The translations under genes were made by a program, and so were the position numbers. This document shows positions 30,812 to 43,386 of a stretch of 43,386 nucleotides of DNA, piece after piece. Under the pieces are notes generated by a model that worked only from the letters and a program-made list of their open reading frames with translations, was not told the DNA's origin and searched no databases. Origin of the DNA: Tricholomella constricta (Eukaryota > Basidiomycota > Agaricomycetes > Agaricales > Lyophyllaceae); NCBI GenBank assembly GCA_013368375.1, contig JAACJP010000080.1, positions 1 to 43,386 on the forward strand. The letters are read 5' to 3'. Within the stretch, counting starts at the first letter, position 1, and each line of letters begins with the position of its first letter.

Positions 30812-33800
30812 TCCATCACGTATGCTAGTCGCCTCCCACGCACCACGTTTAGTCGCAGGTCATGTTCCTGAAAGCATCAGCCAGACGGATCGAAAGGTCT
30901 GTCAAGCATCAACAATCCCTGACAGCATACGTAGCCGTACGTTTTTTCTCTTGAGCTTCAAAAGAAAGCCAACCGTTGCAATCAGCACACGCATGCACAA
31001 CAACATTCACGCAAGCAAACTTACCATCAGGATCACAACAAAACAAGTACGCACCACAGAGCTCGACTTCAATGGCTTTCACCCGTCACTCATCGGTTAT
31101 TGTGTTGCTAGAACGTATTGACCTGTCGCTCATCGGCTACGTCAGTTGCAGTGAAAGTCGTCGTTGCATATGCCCAAAGATATCCCTACACCCTCCCTCG
31201 CTCTCGTTAGAACGTGTCACTCAAACGACATCTCATCAAAACGTGCCACTAGTCGTACATAATTTATTGTCCTTGCTGAGAATACTAGCTTTTACGCAAA
31301 GCAGACTGCCCGTCAGATTCTACATTACCTCACTAGTGTTGGATTTGCGTCGTCAGGAACATCATAAAATTGTCCCGCTAGTGGTACGTAATTTAATTTA
31401 TTGTACTTGCTGAGAATACTAGCATTCACGCAAATTGCCCGTGTTGCGCATCAGCTTCTACGTTGCCTCGCTGGTGTTAGATTTGCGTTGTCAGGAACAA
31501 TCGTGTGCAGTGTGTTTGATTTGACTTGCATCTCGCTGCAAGCAAACTTCTGTACGTAGCTAGTCCGATCTATTATGCTGCCGCTAGTCGTACGTAGCTA
31601 GTTCGATCTATTATACTCGCTCAGAATACTGGCTAGTGTATTGAACAGACAGACCACACGTCAGATTTTACATTGCCTCGCTGGCATTTGTTTTGATTTG
31701 CATTTGTTTGGACATGTATGCATGGCACCCTCAGTGAGGGTGCGCCCATGCCCGCAAGAAAACCAACCATCCGTCGGGATCACAACAAAAAGAAGTACAC
31801 ACCTCCTTGACCTGTCGCTCATTGGCTACATTGATTGCAGTGAAAGGTGTTGTTGCGTATAGCCAAGGCTCATTTAAATGTGTCGCTGGACTCAAACAAC
31901 ATCTCATAAAAACGTGCCACTAGTCGTACATAATTTATTGTACTTCTGAGAATACTAGCGCTTACGCAAACTGCCCGTGTTGCACAACAGATTTCACGTT
32001 GCCTCGCTGGCATAATAAGTTGTACATGATTTATTGTACCTGCTCAAAATACTAGCGTTTACGCAAATAACCCATTAGACTTTACGTTGCCTTGCTGGCG
32101 TTGGATTTGTGTTGTCAGGGACAAACGTGTGTGGCGTCTTTGATTTGACTTGCAGCTTAAGTCGTATGTAATTTATTGCACTTGCTCAGAATACTAGCCA
32201 TCAGATTTTATGTTGCCTTGCTGGCGTTGGATTTGTGTTGTCGGGAACAAACGTGCGTGGTGCGTTTTATTTGACTTGCATCTCACTCCATCTTTTCCGA
32301 GCAGAACATGTTTTCGAACCCAAAACCTTAACCGAGATACGAGCAGAAACGTTCCCAACCCAAAACTCTAACCGAGGCACCCGAAGCCCTAACTCAAACC
32401 TCTAACCGGTCGCCGGGTACGCCACTCGCTGGGTACACCACTCGCCAGGTACGCCATCCATCACGTATGCTAGTCGCCTCCCACGCACCACGTTTAGTCG
32501 CAGGTCATGTTCCTGAAAGCATCAGCCAGACGGATCGAAAGGTCTGTCAAGCATCAACAATCCCTGACAGCATACGTAGCCGTACGTTTTTTCTCTTGAG
32601 CTTCAAAAGAAAGCCAACCGTTGCAATCAGCACACGCATGCACAACAACATTCACGCAAGCAAACTTACCATCAGGATCACAACAAAACAAGTACGCACC
32701 ACAGAGCTCGACTTCAATGGCTTTCACCCGTCACTCATCGGTTATTGTGTTGCTAGAACGTATTGACCTGTCGCTCATCGGCTACGTCAGTTGCAGTGAA
32801 AGTCGTCGTTGCATATGCCCAAAGATATCCCTACACCCTCCCTCGCTCTCGTTAGAACGTGTCACTCAAACGACATCTCATCAAAACGTGCCACTAGTCG
32901 TACATAATTTATTGTCCTTGCTGAGAATACTAGCTTTTACGCAAAGCAGACTGCCCGTCAGATTCTACATTACCTCACTAGTGTTGGATTTGCGTCGTCA
33001 GGAACATCATAAAATTGTCCCGCTAGTGGTACGTAATTTAATTTATTGTACTTGCTGAGAATACTAGCATTCACGCAAATTGCCCGTGTTGCGCATCAGC
33101 TTCTACGTTGCCTCGCTGGTGTTAGATTTGCGTTGTCAGGAACAATCGTGTGCAGTGTGTTTGATTTGACTTGCATCTCGCTGCAAGCAAACTTCTGTAC
33201 GTAGCTAGTCCGATCTATTATGCTGCCGCTAGTCGTACGTAGCTAGTTCGATCTATTATACTCGCTCAGAATACTGGCTAGTGTATTGAACAGACAGACC
33301 ACACGTCAGATTTTACATTGCCTCGCTGGCATTTGTTTTGATTTGCATTTGTTTGGACATGTATGCATGGCACCCTCAGTGAGGGTGCGCCCATGCCCGC
33401 AAGAAAACCAACCATCCGTCGGGATCACAACAAAAAGAAGTACACACCTCCTTGACCTGTCGCTCATTGGCTACATCGATTGCAGTGAAAGGTGTTGTTG
33501 CGTATAGCCAAGGCTCATTTAAATGTGTCGCTGGACTCAAACAACATCTCATAAAAACGTGCCACTAGTCGTACATAATTTATTGTACTTCTGAGAATAC
33601 TAGCGCTTACGCAAACTGCCCGTGTTGCACAACAGATTTCACGTTGCCTCGCTGGCATAATAAGTTGTACATGATTTATTGTACCTGCTCAAAATACTAG
33701 CGTTTACGCAAATAACCCATTAGACTTTACGTTGCCTTGCTGGCGTTGGATTTGTGTTGTCAGGGACAAACGTGTGTGGTGTCTTTGATTTGACTTGCAG

Positions 33801-36800
33801 CTTAAGTCGTATGTAATTTATTGCACTTGCTCAGAATACTAGCCATCAGATTTTATGTTGCCTTGCTGGCGTTGGATTTGTGTTGTCGGGAACAAACGTG
33901 CGTGGTGCGTTTTATTTGACTTGCATCTCACTCCATCTTTTCCGAGCAGAACATGTTTTCGAACCCAAAACCTTAACCGAGATACGAGCAGAAACGTTCC
34001 CAACCCAAAACTCTAACCGAGGCACCCGAAGCCCTAACTCAAACCTCTAACCGGTCGCCGGGTACGCCACTCGCTGGGTACACCACTCGCCAGGTACGCC
34101 ATCCATCACGTATGCTAGTCGCCTCCCACGCACCACGTTTAGTCGCAGGTCATGTTCCTGAAAGCATCAGCCAGACGGATCGAAAGGTCTGTCAAGCATC
34201 AACAATCCCTGACAGCATACGTAGCCGTACGTTTTTTCTCTTGAGCTTCAAAAGAAAGCCAACCGTTGCAATCAGCACACGCATGCACAACAACATTCAC
34301 GCAAGCAAACTTACCATCAGGATCACAACAAAACAAGTACGCACCACAGAGCTCGACTTCAATGGCTTTCACCCGTCACTCATCGGTTATTGTGTTGCTA
34401 GAACGTATTGACCTGTCGCTCATCGGCTACGTCAGTTGCAGTGAAAGTCGTCGTTGCATATGCCCAAAGATATCCCTACACCCTCCCTCGCTCTCGTTAG
34501 AACGTGTCACTCAAACGACATCTCATCAAAACGTGCCACTAGTCGTACATAATTTATTGTCCTTGCTGAGAATACTAGCTTTTACGCAAAGCAGACTGCC
34601 CGTCAGATTCTACATTACCTCACTAGTGTTGGATTTGCGTCGTCAGGAACATCATAAAATTGTCCCGCTAGTGGTACGTAATTTAATTTATTGTACTTGC
34701 TGAGAATACTAGCATTCACGCAAATTGCCCGTGTTGCGCATCAGCTTCTACGTTGCCTCGCTGGTGTTAGATTTGCGTTGTCAGGAACAATCGTGTGCAG
34801 TGTGTTTGATTTGACTTGCATCTCGCTGCAAGCAAACTTCTGTACGTAGCTAGTCCGATCTATTATGCTGCCGCTAGTCGTACGTAGCTAGTTCGATCTA
34901 TTATACTCGCTCAGAATACTGGCTAGTGTATTGAACAGACAGACCACACGTCAGATTTTACATTGCCTCGCTGGCATTTGTTTTGATTTGCATTTGTTTG
35001 GACATGTATGCATGGCACCCTCAGTGAGGGTGCGCCCATGCCCGCAAGAAAACCAACCATCCGTCGGGATCACAACAAAAAGAAGTACACACCTCCTTGA
35101 CCTGTCGCTCATTGGCTACATCGATTGCAGTGAAAGGTGTTGTTGCGTATAGCCAAGGCTCATTTAAATGTGTCGCTGGACTCAAACAACATCTCATAAA
35201 AACGTGCCACTAGTCGTACATAATTTATTGTACTTCTGAGAATACTAGCGCTTACGCAAACTGCCCGTGTTGCACAACAGATTTCACGTTGCCTCGCTGG
35301 CATAATAAGTTGTACATGATTTATTGTACCTGCTCAAAATACTAGCGTTTACGCAAATAACCCATTAGACTTTACGTTGCCTTGCTGGCGTTGGATTTGT
35401 GTTGTCAGGGACAAACGTGTGTGGCGTCTTTGATTTGACTTGCAGCTTAAGTCGTATGTAATTTATTGCACTTGCTCAGAATACTAGCCATCAGATTTTA
35501 TGTTGCCTTGCTGGCGTTGGATTTGTGTTGTCGGGAACAAACGTGCGTGGTGCGTTTTATTTGACTTGCATCTCACTCCATCTTTTCCGAGCAGAACATG
35601 TTTTCGAACCCAAAACCTTAACCGAGATACGAGCAGAAACGTTCCCAACCCAAAACTCTAACCGAGGCACCCGAAGCCCTAACTCAAACCTCTAACCGGT
35701 CGCCGGGTACGCCACTTGCTGGGTACACCACTCGCCAGGTACGCCATCCATCACGTATGCTAGTCGCCTCCCACGCACCACGTTTAGTCGCAGGTCATGT
35801 TCCTGAAAGCATCAGCCAGACGGATCGAAAGGTCTGTCAAGCATCAACAATCCCTGACAGCATACGTAGCCGTACGTTTTTTCTCTTGAGCTTCAAAAGA
35901 AAGCCAACCGTTGCAATCAGCACACGCATGCACAACAACATTCACGCAAGCAAACTTACCATCAGGATCACAACAAAACAAGTACGCACCACAGAGCTCG
36001 ACTTCAATGGCTTTCACCCGTCACTCATCGGTTATTGTGTTGCTAGAACGTATTGACCTGTCGCTCATCGGCTACGTCAGTTGCAGTGAAAGTCGTCGTT
36101 GCATATGCCCAAAGATATCCCTACACCCTCCCTCGCTCTCGTTAGAACGTGTCACTCAAACGACATCTCATCAAAACGTGCCACTAGTCGTACATAATTT
36201 ATTGTCCTTGCTGAGAATACTAGCTTTTACGCAAAGCAGACTGCCCGTCAGATTCTACATTACCTCACTAGTGTTGGATTTGCGTCGTCAGGAACATCAT
36301 AAAATTGTCCCGCTAGTGGTACGTAATTTAATTTATTGTACTTGCTGAGAATACTAGCATTCACGCAAATTGCCCGTGTTGCGCATCAGCTTCTACGTTG
36401 CCTCGCTGGTGTTAGATTTGCGTTGTCAGGAACAATCGTGTGCAGTGTGTTTGATTTGACTTGCATCTCGCTGCAAGCAAACTTCTGTACGTAGCTAGTC
36501 CGATCTATTATGCTGCCGCTAGTCGTACGTAGCTAGTTCGATCTATTATACTCGCTCAGAATACTGGCTAGTGTATTGAACAGACAGACCACACGTCAGA
36601 TTTTACATTGCCTCGCTGGCATTTGTTTTGATTTGCATTTGTTTGGACATGTATGCATGGCACCCTCAGTGAGGGTGCGCCCATGCCCGCAAGAAAACCA
36701 ACCATCCGTCGGGATCACAACAAAAAGAAGTACACACCTCCTTGACCTGTCGCTCATTGGCTACATCGATTGCAGTGAAAGGTGTTGTTGCGTATAGCCA

Positions 36801-39800
36801 AGGCTCATTTAAATGTGTCGCTGGACTCAAACAACATCTCATAAAAACGTGCCACTAGTCGTACATAATTTATTGTACTTCTGAGAATACTAGCGCTTAC
36901 GCAAACTGCCCGTGTTGCACAACAGATTTCACGTTGCCTCGCTGGCATAATAAGTTGTACATGATTTATTGTACCTGCTCAAAATACTAGCGTTTACGCA
37001 AATAACCCATTAGACTTTACGTTGCCTTGCTGGCGTTGGATTTGTGTTGTCAGGGACAAACGTGTGTGGCGTCTTTGATTTGACTTGCAGCTTAAGTCGT
37101 ATGTAATTTATTGCACTTGCTCAGAATACTAGCCATCAGATTTTATGTTGCCTTGCTGGCGTTGGATTTGTGTTGTCGGGAACAAACGTGCGTGGTGCGT
37201 TTTATTTGACTTGCATCTCACTCCATCTTTTCCGAGCAGAACATGTTTTCGAACCCAAAACCTTAACCGAGATACGAGCAGAAACGTTCCCAACCCAAAA
37301 CTCTAACCGAGGCACCCGAAGCCCTAACTCAAACCTCTAACCGGTCGCCGGGTACGCCACTTGCTGGGTACACCACTCGCCAGGTACGCCATCCATCACG
37401 TATGCTAGTCGCCTCCCACGCACCACGTTTAGTCGCAGGTCATGTTCCTGAAAGCATCAGCCAGACGGATCGAAAGGTCTGTCAAGCATCAACAATCCCT
37501 GACAGCATACGTAGCCGTACGTTTTTTCTCTTGAGCTTCAAAAGAAAGCCAACCGTTGCAATCAGCACACGCATGCACAACAACATTCACGCAAGCAAAC
37601 TTACCATCAGGATCACAACAAAACAAGTACGCACCACAGAGCTCGACTTCAATGGCTTTCACCCGTCACTCATCGGTTATTGTGTTGCTAGAACGTATTG
37701 ACCTGTCGCTCATCGGCTACGTCAGTTGCAGTGAAAGTCGTCGTTGCATATGCCCAAAGATATCCCTACACCCTCCCTCGCTCTCGTTAGAACGTGTCAC
37801 TCAAACGACATCTCATCAAAACGTGCCACTAGTCGTACATAATTTATTGTCCTTGCTGAGAATACTAGCTTTTACGCAAAGCAGACTGCCCGTCAGATTC
37901 TACATTACCTCACTAGTGTTGGATTTGCGTCGTCAGGAACATCATAAAATTGTCCCGCTAGTGGTACGTAATTTAATTTATTGTACTTGCTGAGAATACT
38001 AGCATTCACGCAAATTGCCCGTGTTGCGCATCAGCTTCTACGTTGCCTCGCTGGTGTTAGATTTGCGTTGTCAGGAACAATCGTGTGCAGTGTGTTTGAT
38101 TTGACTTGCATCTCGCTGCAAGCAAACTTCTGTACGTAGCTAGTCCGATCTATTATGCTGCCGCTAGTCGTACGTAGCTAGTTCGATCTATTATACTCGC
38201 TCAGAATACTGGCTAGTGTATTGAACAGACAGACCACACGTCAGATTTTACATTGCCTCGCTGGCATTTGTTTTGATTTGCATTTGTTTGGACATGTATG
38301 CATGGCACCCTCAGTGAGGGTGCGCCCATGCCCGCAAGAAAACCAACCATCCGTCGGGATCACAACAAAAAGAAGTACACACCTCCTTGACCTGTCGCTC
38401 ATTGGCTACATCGATTGCAGTGAAAGGTGTTGTTGCGTATAGCCAAGGCTCATTTAAATGTGTCGCTGGACTCAAACAACATCTCATAAAAACGTGCCAC
38501 TAGTCGTACATAATTTATTGTACTTCTGAGAATACTAGCGCTTACGCAAACTGCCCGTGTTGCACAACAGATTTCACGTTGCCTCGCTGGCATAATAAGT
38601 TGTACATGATTTATTGTACCTGCTCAAAATACTAGCGTTTACGCAAATAACCCATTAGACTTTACGTTGCCTTGCTGGCGTTGGATTTGTGTTGTCAGGG
38701 ACAAACGTGTGTGGCGTCTTTGATTTGACTTGCAGCTTAAGTCGTATGTAATTTATTGCACTTGCTCAGAATACTAGCCATCAGATTTTATGTTGCCTTG
38801 CTGGCGTTGGATTTGTGTTGTCGGGAACAAACGTGCGTGGTGCGTTTTATTTGACTTGCATCTCACTCCATCTTTTCCGAGCAGAACATGTTTTCGAACC
38901 CAAAACCTTAACCGAGATACGAGCAGAAACGTTCCCAACCCAAAACTCTAACCGAGGCACCCGAAGCCCTAACTCAAACCTCTAACCGGTCGCCGGGTAC
39001 GCCACTCGCTGGGTACACCACTCGCCAGGTACGCCATCCATCACGTATGCTAGTCGCCTCCCACGCACCACGTTTAGTCGCAGGTCATGTTCCTGAAAGC
39101 ATCAGCCAGACGGATCGAAAGGTCTGTCAAGCATCAACAATCCCTGACAGCATACGTAGCCGTACGTTTTTTCTCTTGAGCTTCAAAAGAAAGCCAACCG
39201 TTGCAATCAGCACACGCATGCACAACAACATTCACGCAAGCAAACTTACCATCAGGATCACAACAAAACAAGTACGCACCACAGAGCTCGACTTCAATGG
39301 CTTTCACCCGTCACTCATCGGTTATTGTGTTGCTAGAACGTATTGACCTGTCGCTCATCGGCTACGTCAGTTGCAGTGAAAGTCGTCGTTGCATATGCCC
39401 AAAGATATCCCTACACCCTCCCTCGCTCTCGTTAGAACGTGTCACTCAAACGACATCTCATCAAAACGTGCCACTAGTCGTACATAATTTATTGTCCTTG
39501 CTGAGAATACTAGCTTTTACGCAAAGCAGACTGCCCGTCAGATTCTACATTACCTCACTAGTGTTGGATTTGCGTCGTCAGGAACATCATAAAATTGTCC
39601 CGCTAGTGGTACGTAATTTAATTTATTGTACTTGCTGAGAATACTAGCATTCACGCAAATTGCCCGTGTTGCGCATCAGCTTCTACGTTGCCTCGCTGGT
39701 GTTAGATTTGCGTTGTCAGGAACAATCGTGTGCAGTGTGTTTGATTTGACTTGCATCTCGCTGCAAGCAAACTTCTGTACGTAGCTAGTCCGATCTATTA

Positions 39801-42800
39801 TGCTGCCGCTAGTCGTACGTAGCTAGTTCGATCTATTATACTCGCTCAGAATACTGGCTAGTGTATTGAACAGACAGACCACACGTCAGATTTTACATTG
39901 CCTCGCTGGCATTTGTTTTGATTTGCATTTGTTTGGACATGTATGCATGGCACCCTCAGTGAGGGTGCGCCCATGCCCGCAAGAAAACCAACCATCCGTC
40001 GGGATCACAACAAAAAGAAGTACACACCTCCTTGACCTGTCGCTCATTGGCTACATCGATTGCAGTGAAAGGTGTTGTTGCGTATAGCCAAGGCTCATTT
40101 AAATGTGTCGCTGGACTCAAACAACATCTCATAAAAACGTGCCACTAGTCGTACATAATTTATTGTACTTCTGAGAATACTAGCGCTTACGCAAACTGCC
40201 CGTGTTGCACAACAGATTTCACGTTGCCTCGCTGGCATAATAAGTTGTACATGATTTATTGTACCTGCTCAAAATACTAGCGTTTACGCAAATAACCCAT
40301 TAGACTTTACGTTGCCTTGCTGGCGTTGGATTTGTGTTGTCAGGGACAAACGTGTGTGGTGTCTTTGATTTGACTTGCAGCTTAAGTCGTATGTAATTTA
40401 TTGCACTTGCTCAGAATACTAGCCATCAGATTTTATGTTGCCTTGCTGGCGTTGGATTTGTGTTGTCGGGAACAAACGTGCGTGGTGCGTTTTATTTGAC
40501 TTGCATCTCACTCCATCTTTTCCGAGCAGAACATGTTTTCGAACCCAAAACCTTAACCGAGATACGAGCAGAAACGTTCCCAACCCAAAACTCTAACCGA
40601 GGCACCCGAAGCCCTAACTCAAACCTCTAACCGGTCGCCGGGTACGCCACTCGCTGGGTACACCACTCGCCAGGTACGCCATCCATCACGTATGCTAGTC
40701 GCCTCCCACGCACCACGTTTAGTCGCAGGTCATGTTCCTGAAAGCATCAGCCAGACGGATCGAAAGGTCTGTCAAGCATCAACAATCCCTGACAGCATAC
40801 GTAGCCGTACGTTTTTTCTCTTGAGCTTCAAAAGAAAGCCAACCGTTGCAATCAGCACACGCATGCACAACAACATTCACGCAAGCAAACTTACCATCAG
40901 GATCACAACAAAACAAGTACGCACCACAGAGCTCGACTTCAATGGCTTTCACCCGTCACTCATCGGTTATTGTGTTGCTAGAACGTATTGACCTGTCGCT
41001 CATCGGCTACGTCAGTTGCAGTGAAAGTCGTCGTTGCATATGCCCAAAGATATCCCTACACCCTCCCTCGCTCTCGTTAGAACGTGTCACTCAAACGACA
41101 TCTCATCAAAACGTGCCACTAGTCGTACATAATTTATTGTCCTTGCTGAGAATACTAGCTTTTACGCAAAGCAGACTGCCCGTCAGATTCTACATTACCT
41201 CACTAGTGTTGGATTTGCGTCGTCAGGAACATCATAAAATTGTCCCGCTAGTGGTACGTAATTTAATTTATTGTACTTGCTGAGAATACTAGCATTCACG
41301 CAAATTGCCCGTGTTGCGCATCAGCTTCTACGTTGCCTCGCTGGTGTTAGATTTGCGTTGTCAGGAACAATCGTGTGCAGTGTGTTTGATTTGACTTGCA
41401 TCTCGCTGCAAGCAAACTTCTGTACGTAGCTAGTCCGATCTATTATGCTGCCGCTAGTCGTACGTAGCTAGTTCGATCTATTATACTCGCTCAGAATACT
41501 GGCTAGTGTATTGAACAGACAGACCACACGTCAGATTTTACATTGCCTCGCTGGCATTTGTTTTGATTTGCATTTGTTTGGACATGTATGCATGGCACCC
41601 TCAGTGAGGGTGCGCCCATGCCCGCAAGAAAACCAACCATCCGTCGGGATCACAACAAAAAGAAGTACACACCTCCTTGACCTGTCGCTCATTGGCTACA
41701 TCGATTGCAGTGAAAGGTGTTGTTGCGTATAGCCAAGGCTCATTTAAATGTGTCGCTGGACTCAAACAACATCTCATAAAAACGTGCCACTAGTCGTACA
41801 TAATTTATTGTACTTCTGAGAATACTAGCGCTTACGCAAACTGCCCGTGTTGCACAACAGATTTCACGTTGCCTCGCTGGCATAATAAGTTGTACATGAT
41901 TTATTGTACCTGCTCAAAATACTAGCGTTTACGCAAATAACCCATTAGACTTTACGTTGCCTTGCTGGCGTTGGATTTGTGTTGTCAGGGACAAACGTGT
42001 GTGGCGTCTTTGATTTGACTTGCAGCTTAAGTCGTATGTAATTTATTGCACTTGCTCAGAATACTAGCCATCAGATTTTATGTTGCCTTGCTGGCGTTGG
42101 ATTTGTGTTGTCGGGAACAAACGTGCGTGGTGCGTTTTATTTGACTTGCATCTCACTCCATCTTTTCCGAGCAGAACATGTTTTCGAACCCAAAACCTTA
42201 ACCGAGATACGAGCAGAAACGTTCCCAACCCAAAACTCTAACCGAGGCACCCGAAGCCCTAACTCAAACCTCTAACCGGTCGCCGGGTACGCCACTCGCT
42301 GGGTACACCACTCGCCAGGTACGCCATCCATCACGTATGCTAGTCGCCTCCCACGCACCACGTTTAGTCGCAGGTCATGTTCCTGAAAGCATCAGCCAGA
42401 CGGATCGAAAGGTCTGTCAAGCATCAACAATCCCTGACAGCATACGTAGCCGTACGTTTTTTCTCTTGAGCTTCAAAAGAAAGCCAACCGTTGCAATCAG
42501 CACACGCATGCACAACAACATTCACGCAAGCAAACTTACCATCAGGATCACAACAAAACAAGTACGCACCACAGAGCTCGACTTCAATGGCTTTCACCCG
42601 TCACTCATCGGTTATTGTGTTGCTAGAACGTATTGACCTGTCGCTCATCGGCTACGTCAGTTGCAGTGAAAGTCGTCGTTGCATATGCCCAAAGATATCC
42701 CTACACCCTCCCTCGCTCTCGTTAGAACGTGTCACTCAAACGACATCTCATCAAAACGTGCCACTAGTCGTACATAATTTATTGTCCTTGCTGAGAATAC

Positions 42801-43386
42801 TAGCTTTTACGCAAAGCAGACTGCCCGTCAGATTCTACATTACCTCACTAGTGTTGGATTTGCGTCGTCAGGAACATCATAAAATTGTCCCGCTAGTGGT
42901 ACGTAATTTAATTTATTGTACTTGCTGAGAATACTAGCATTCACGCAAATTGCCCGTGTTGCGCATCAGCTTCTACGTTGCCTCGCTGGTGTTAGATTTG
43001 CGTTGTCAGGAACAATCGTGTGCAGTGTGTTTGATTTGACTTGCATCTCGCTGCAAGCAAACTTCTGTACGTAGCTAGTCCGATCTATTATGCTGCCGCT
43101 AGTCGTACGTAGCTAGTTCGATCTATTATACTCGCTCAGAATACTGGCTAGTGTATTGAACAGACAGACCACACGTCAGATTTTACATTGCCTCGCTGGC
43201 ATTTGTTTTGATTTGCATTTGTTTGGACATGTATGCATGGCACCCTCAGTGAGGGTGCGCCCATGCCCGCAAGAAAACCAACCATCCGTCGGGATCACAA
43301 CAAAAAGAAGTACACACCTCCTTGACCTGTCGCTCATTGGCTACATCGATTGCAGTGAAAGGTGTTGTTGCGTATAGCCAAGGCTC

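Larger units (their letters stand above)
29944..43386. repeat. 1645-bp higher-order satellite array, right block (8 units plus partial)
   Basis: Units start at 29944, 31589, 33234, 34879, 36524, 38169, 39814, 41459 and 43104 (the last cut by the window end); every complete unit is exactly 1645 bp. Each is built from about six diverged monomers of roughly 130-150 bp, typified by CTAGTCGTACATAATTTATT, GAGAATACTAGC, CGTTGCCTCGCTGG and GGATTTGTGTTGTCAGG; in the first unit these lie near 29940, 30274, 30367, 30514, 31249 and 31378. Each unit also carries one copy of the telomere-like core and one 19-nt palindrome. Units differ by only a handful of substitutions. Repeated open frames of 73, 99 and 145 codons are a by-product of the repeat. 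Confidence 0.97.

Noticed and set aside
29944..31588. 1645-bp unit as an LTR retrotransposon or rDNA spacer
   Set aside because: No reverse transcriptase, integrase, primer-binding site, polypurine tract or rRNA sequence is visible; units abut head to tail without target duplications.
29996..43377. Repeated open frames of 73, 99 and 145 codons in every 1645-bp unit
   Set aside because: They repeat only because the DNA repeats. They overlap monomers and the palindrome, show no domain, and the same monomer gives unrelated frames elsewhere in the unit.

Overview
This looks like repeat-rich nuclear DNA of a filamentous fungus, most likely a basidiomycete of the Agaricomycetes type. The support is many short (about 55-100 nt) GT...AG introns inside recognisable fungal gene remnants: a group III hybrid histidine kinase, a YOR1/MRP-type ABC transporter and a MUB1/samB-type MYND zinc-finger protein. 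I see no intact gene. Every recognisable coding stretch carries frameshifts, in-frame stops or deletions. The organism call is inference; the repeat structure is read directly.

Layout. (1) 1-11836 is copy A of a large duplicated segment that runs off the left edge. It holds part of a palindrome array (1-175), a G-run tract, a tRNA-like stretch (~1336-1436) and pseudogene blocks: unrecognised 3' exons (1938-2404, -), histidine kinase HAMP repeats (~2850-4505, -), an ABC transporter remnant (~4880-5906, -) with a stray HAMP piece beside it (5927-5965, -), two well-spliced unrecognised exons (6492-6956, -), plus-strand scraps (7080-7683) and a MUB1-like remnant (~8450-9110, +). The rest has only ambiguous open frames. 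(2) 11837-15495 is a tandem array of ~1117/1006/854/682-bp units rich in perfect palindromes. (3) 15496-17686 is part of a 1645-bp satellite array. (4) 17687-17939 is a diverged satellite piece, leading into a six-member palindrome array (17940-18281). (5) 18107-29943 is copy B, almost identical to copy A. (6) 29944-43386 is eight further complete 1645-bp units plus a partial one, running off the right edge.

The genes do not form a working pathway; this is a gene graveyard embedded in satellites. The main biology is in the DNA structure: a recent 18.1-kb compound duplication, a flank difference explained by one deletion at a 5-bp CTAGT repeat, two satellite families sharing one telomere-like core, a higher-order satellite whose 1645-bp unit is built from ~130-150-bp monomers, and short palindromes (GCACCCTCAGTGAGGGTGC and CACACTGGCC-C-GGCCAGTGTG) that recur in different contexts and vary by compensatory base changes. 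A subtelomeric or other heterochromatic location is plausible but not proven.
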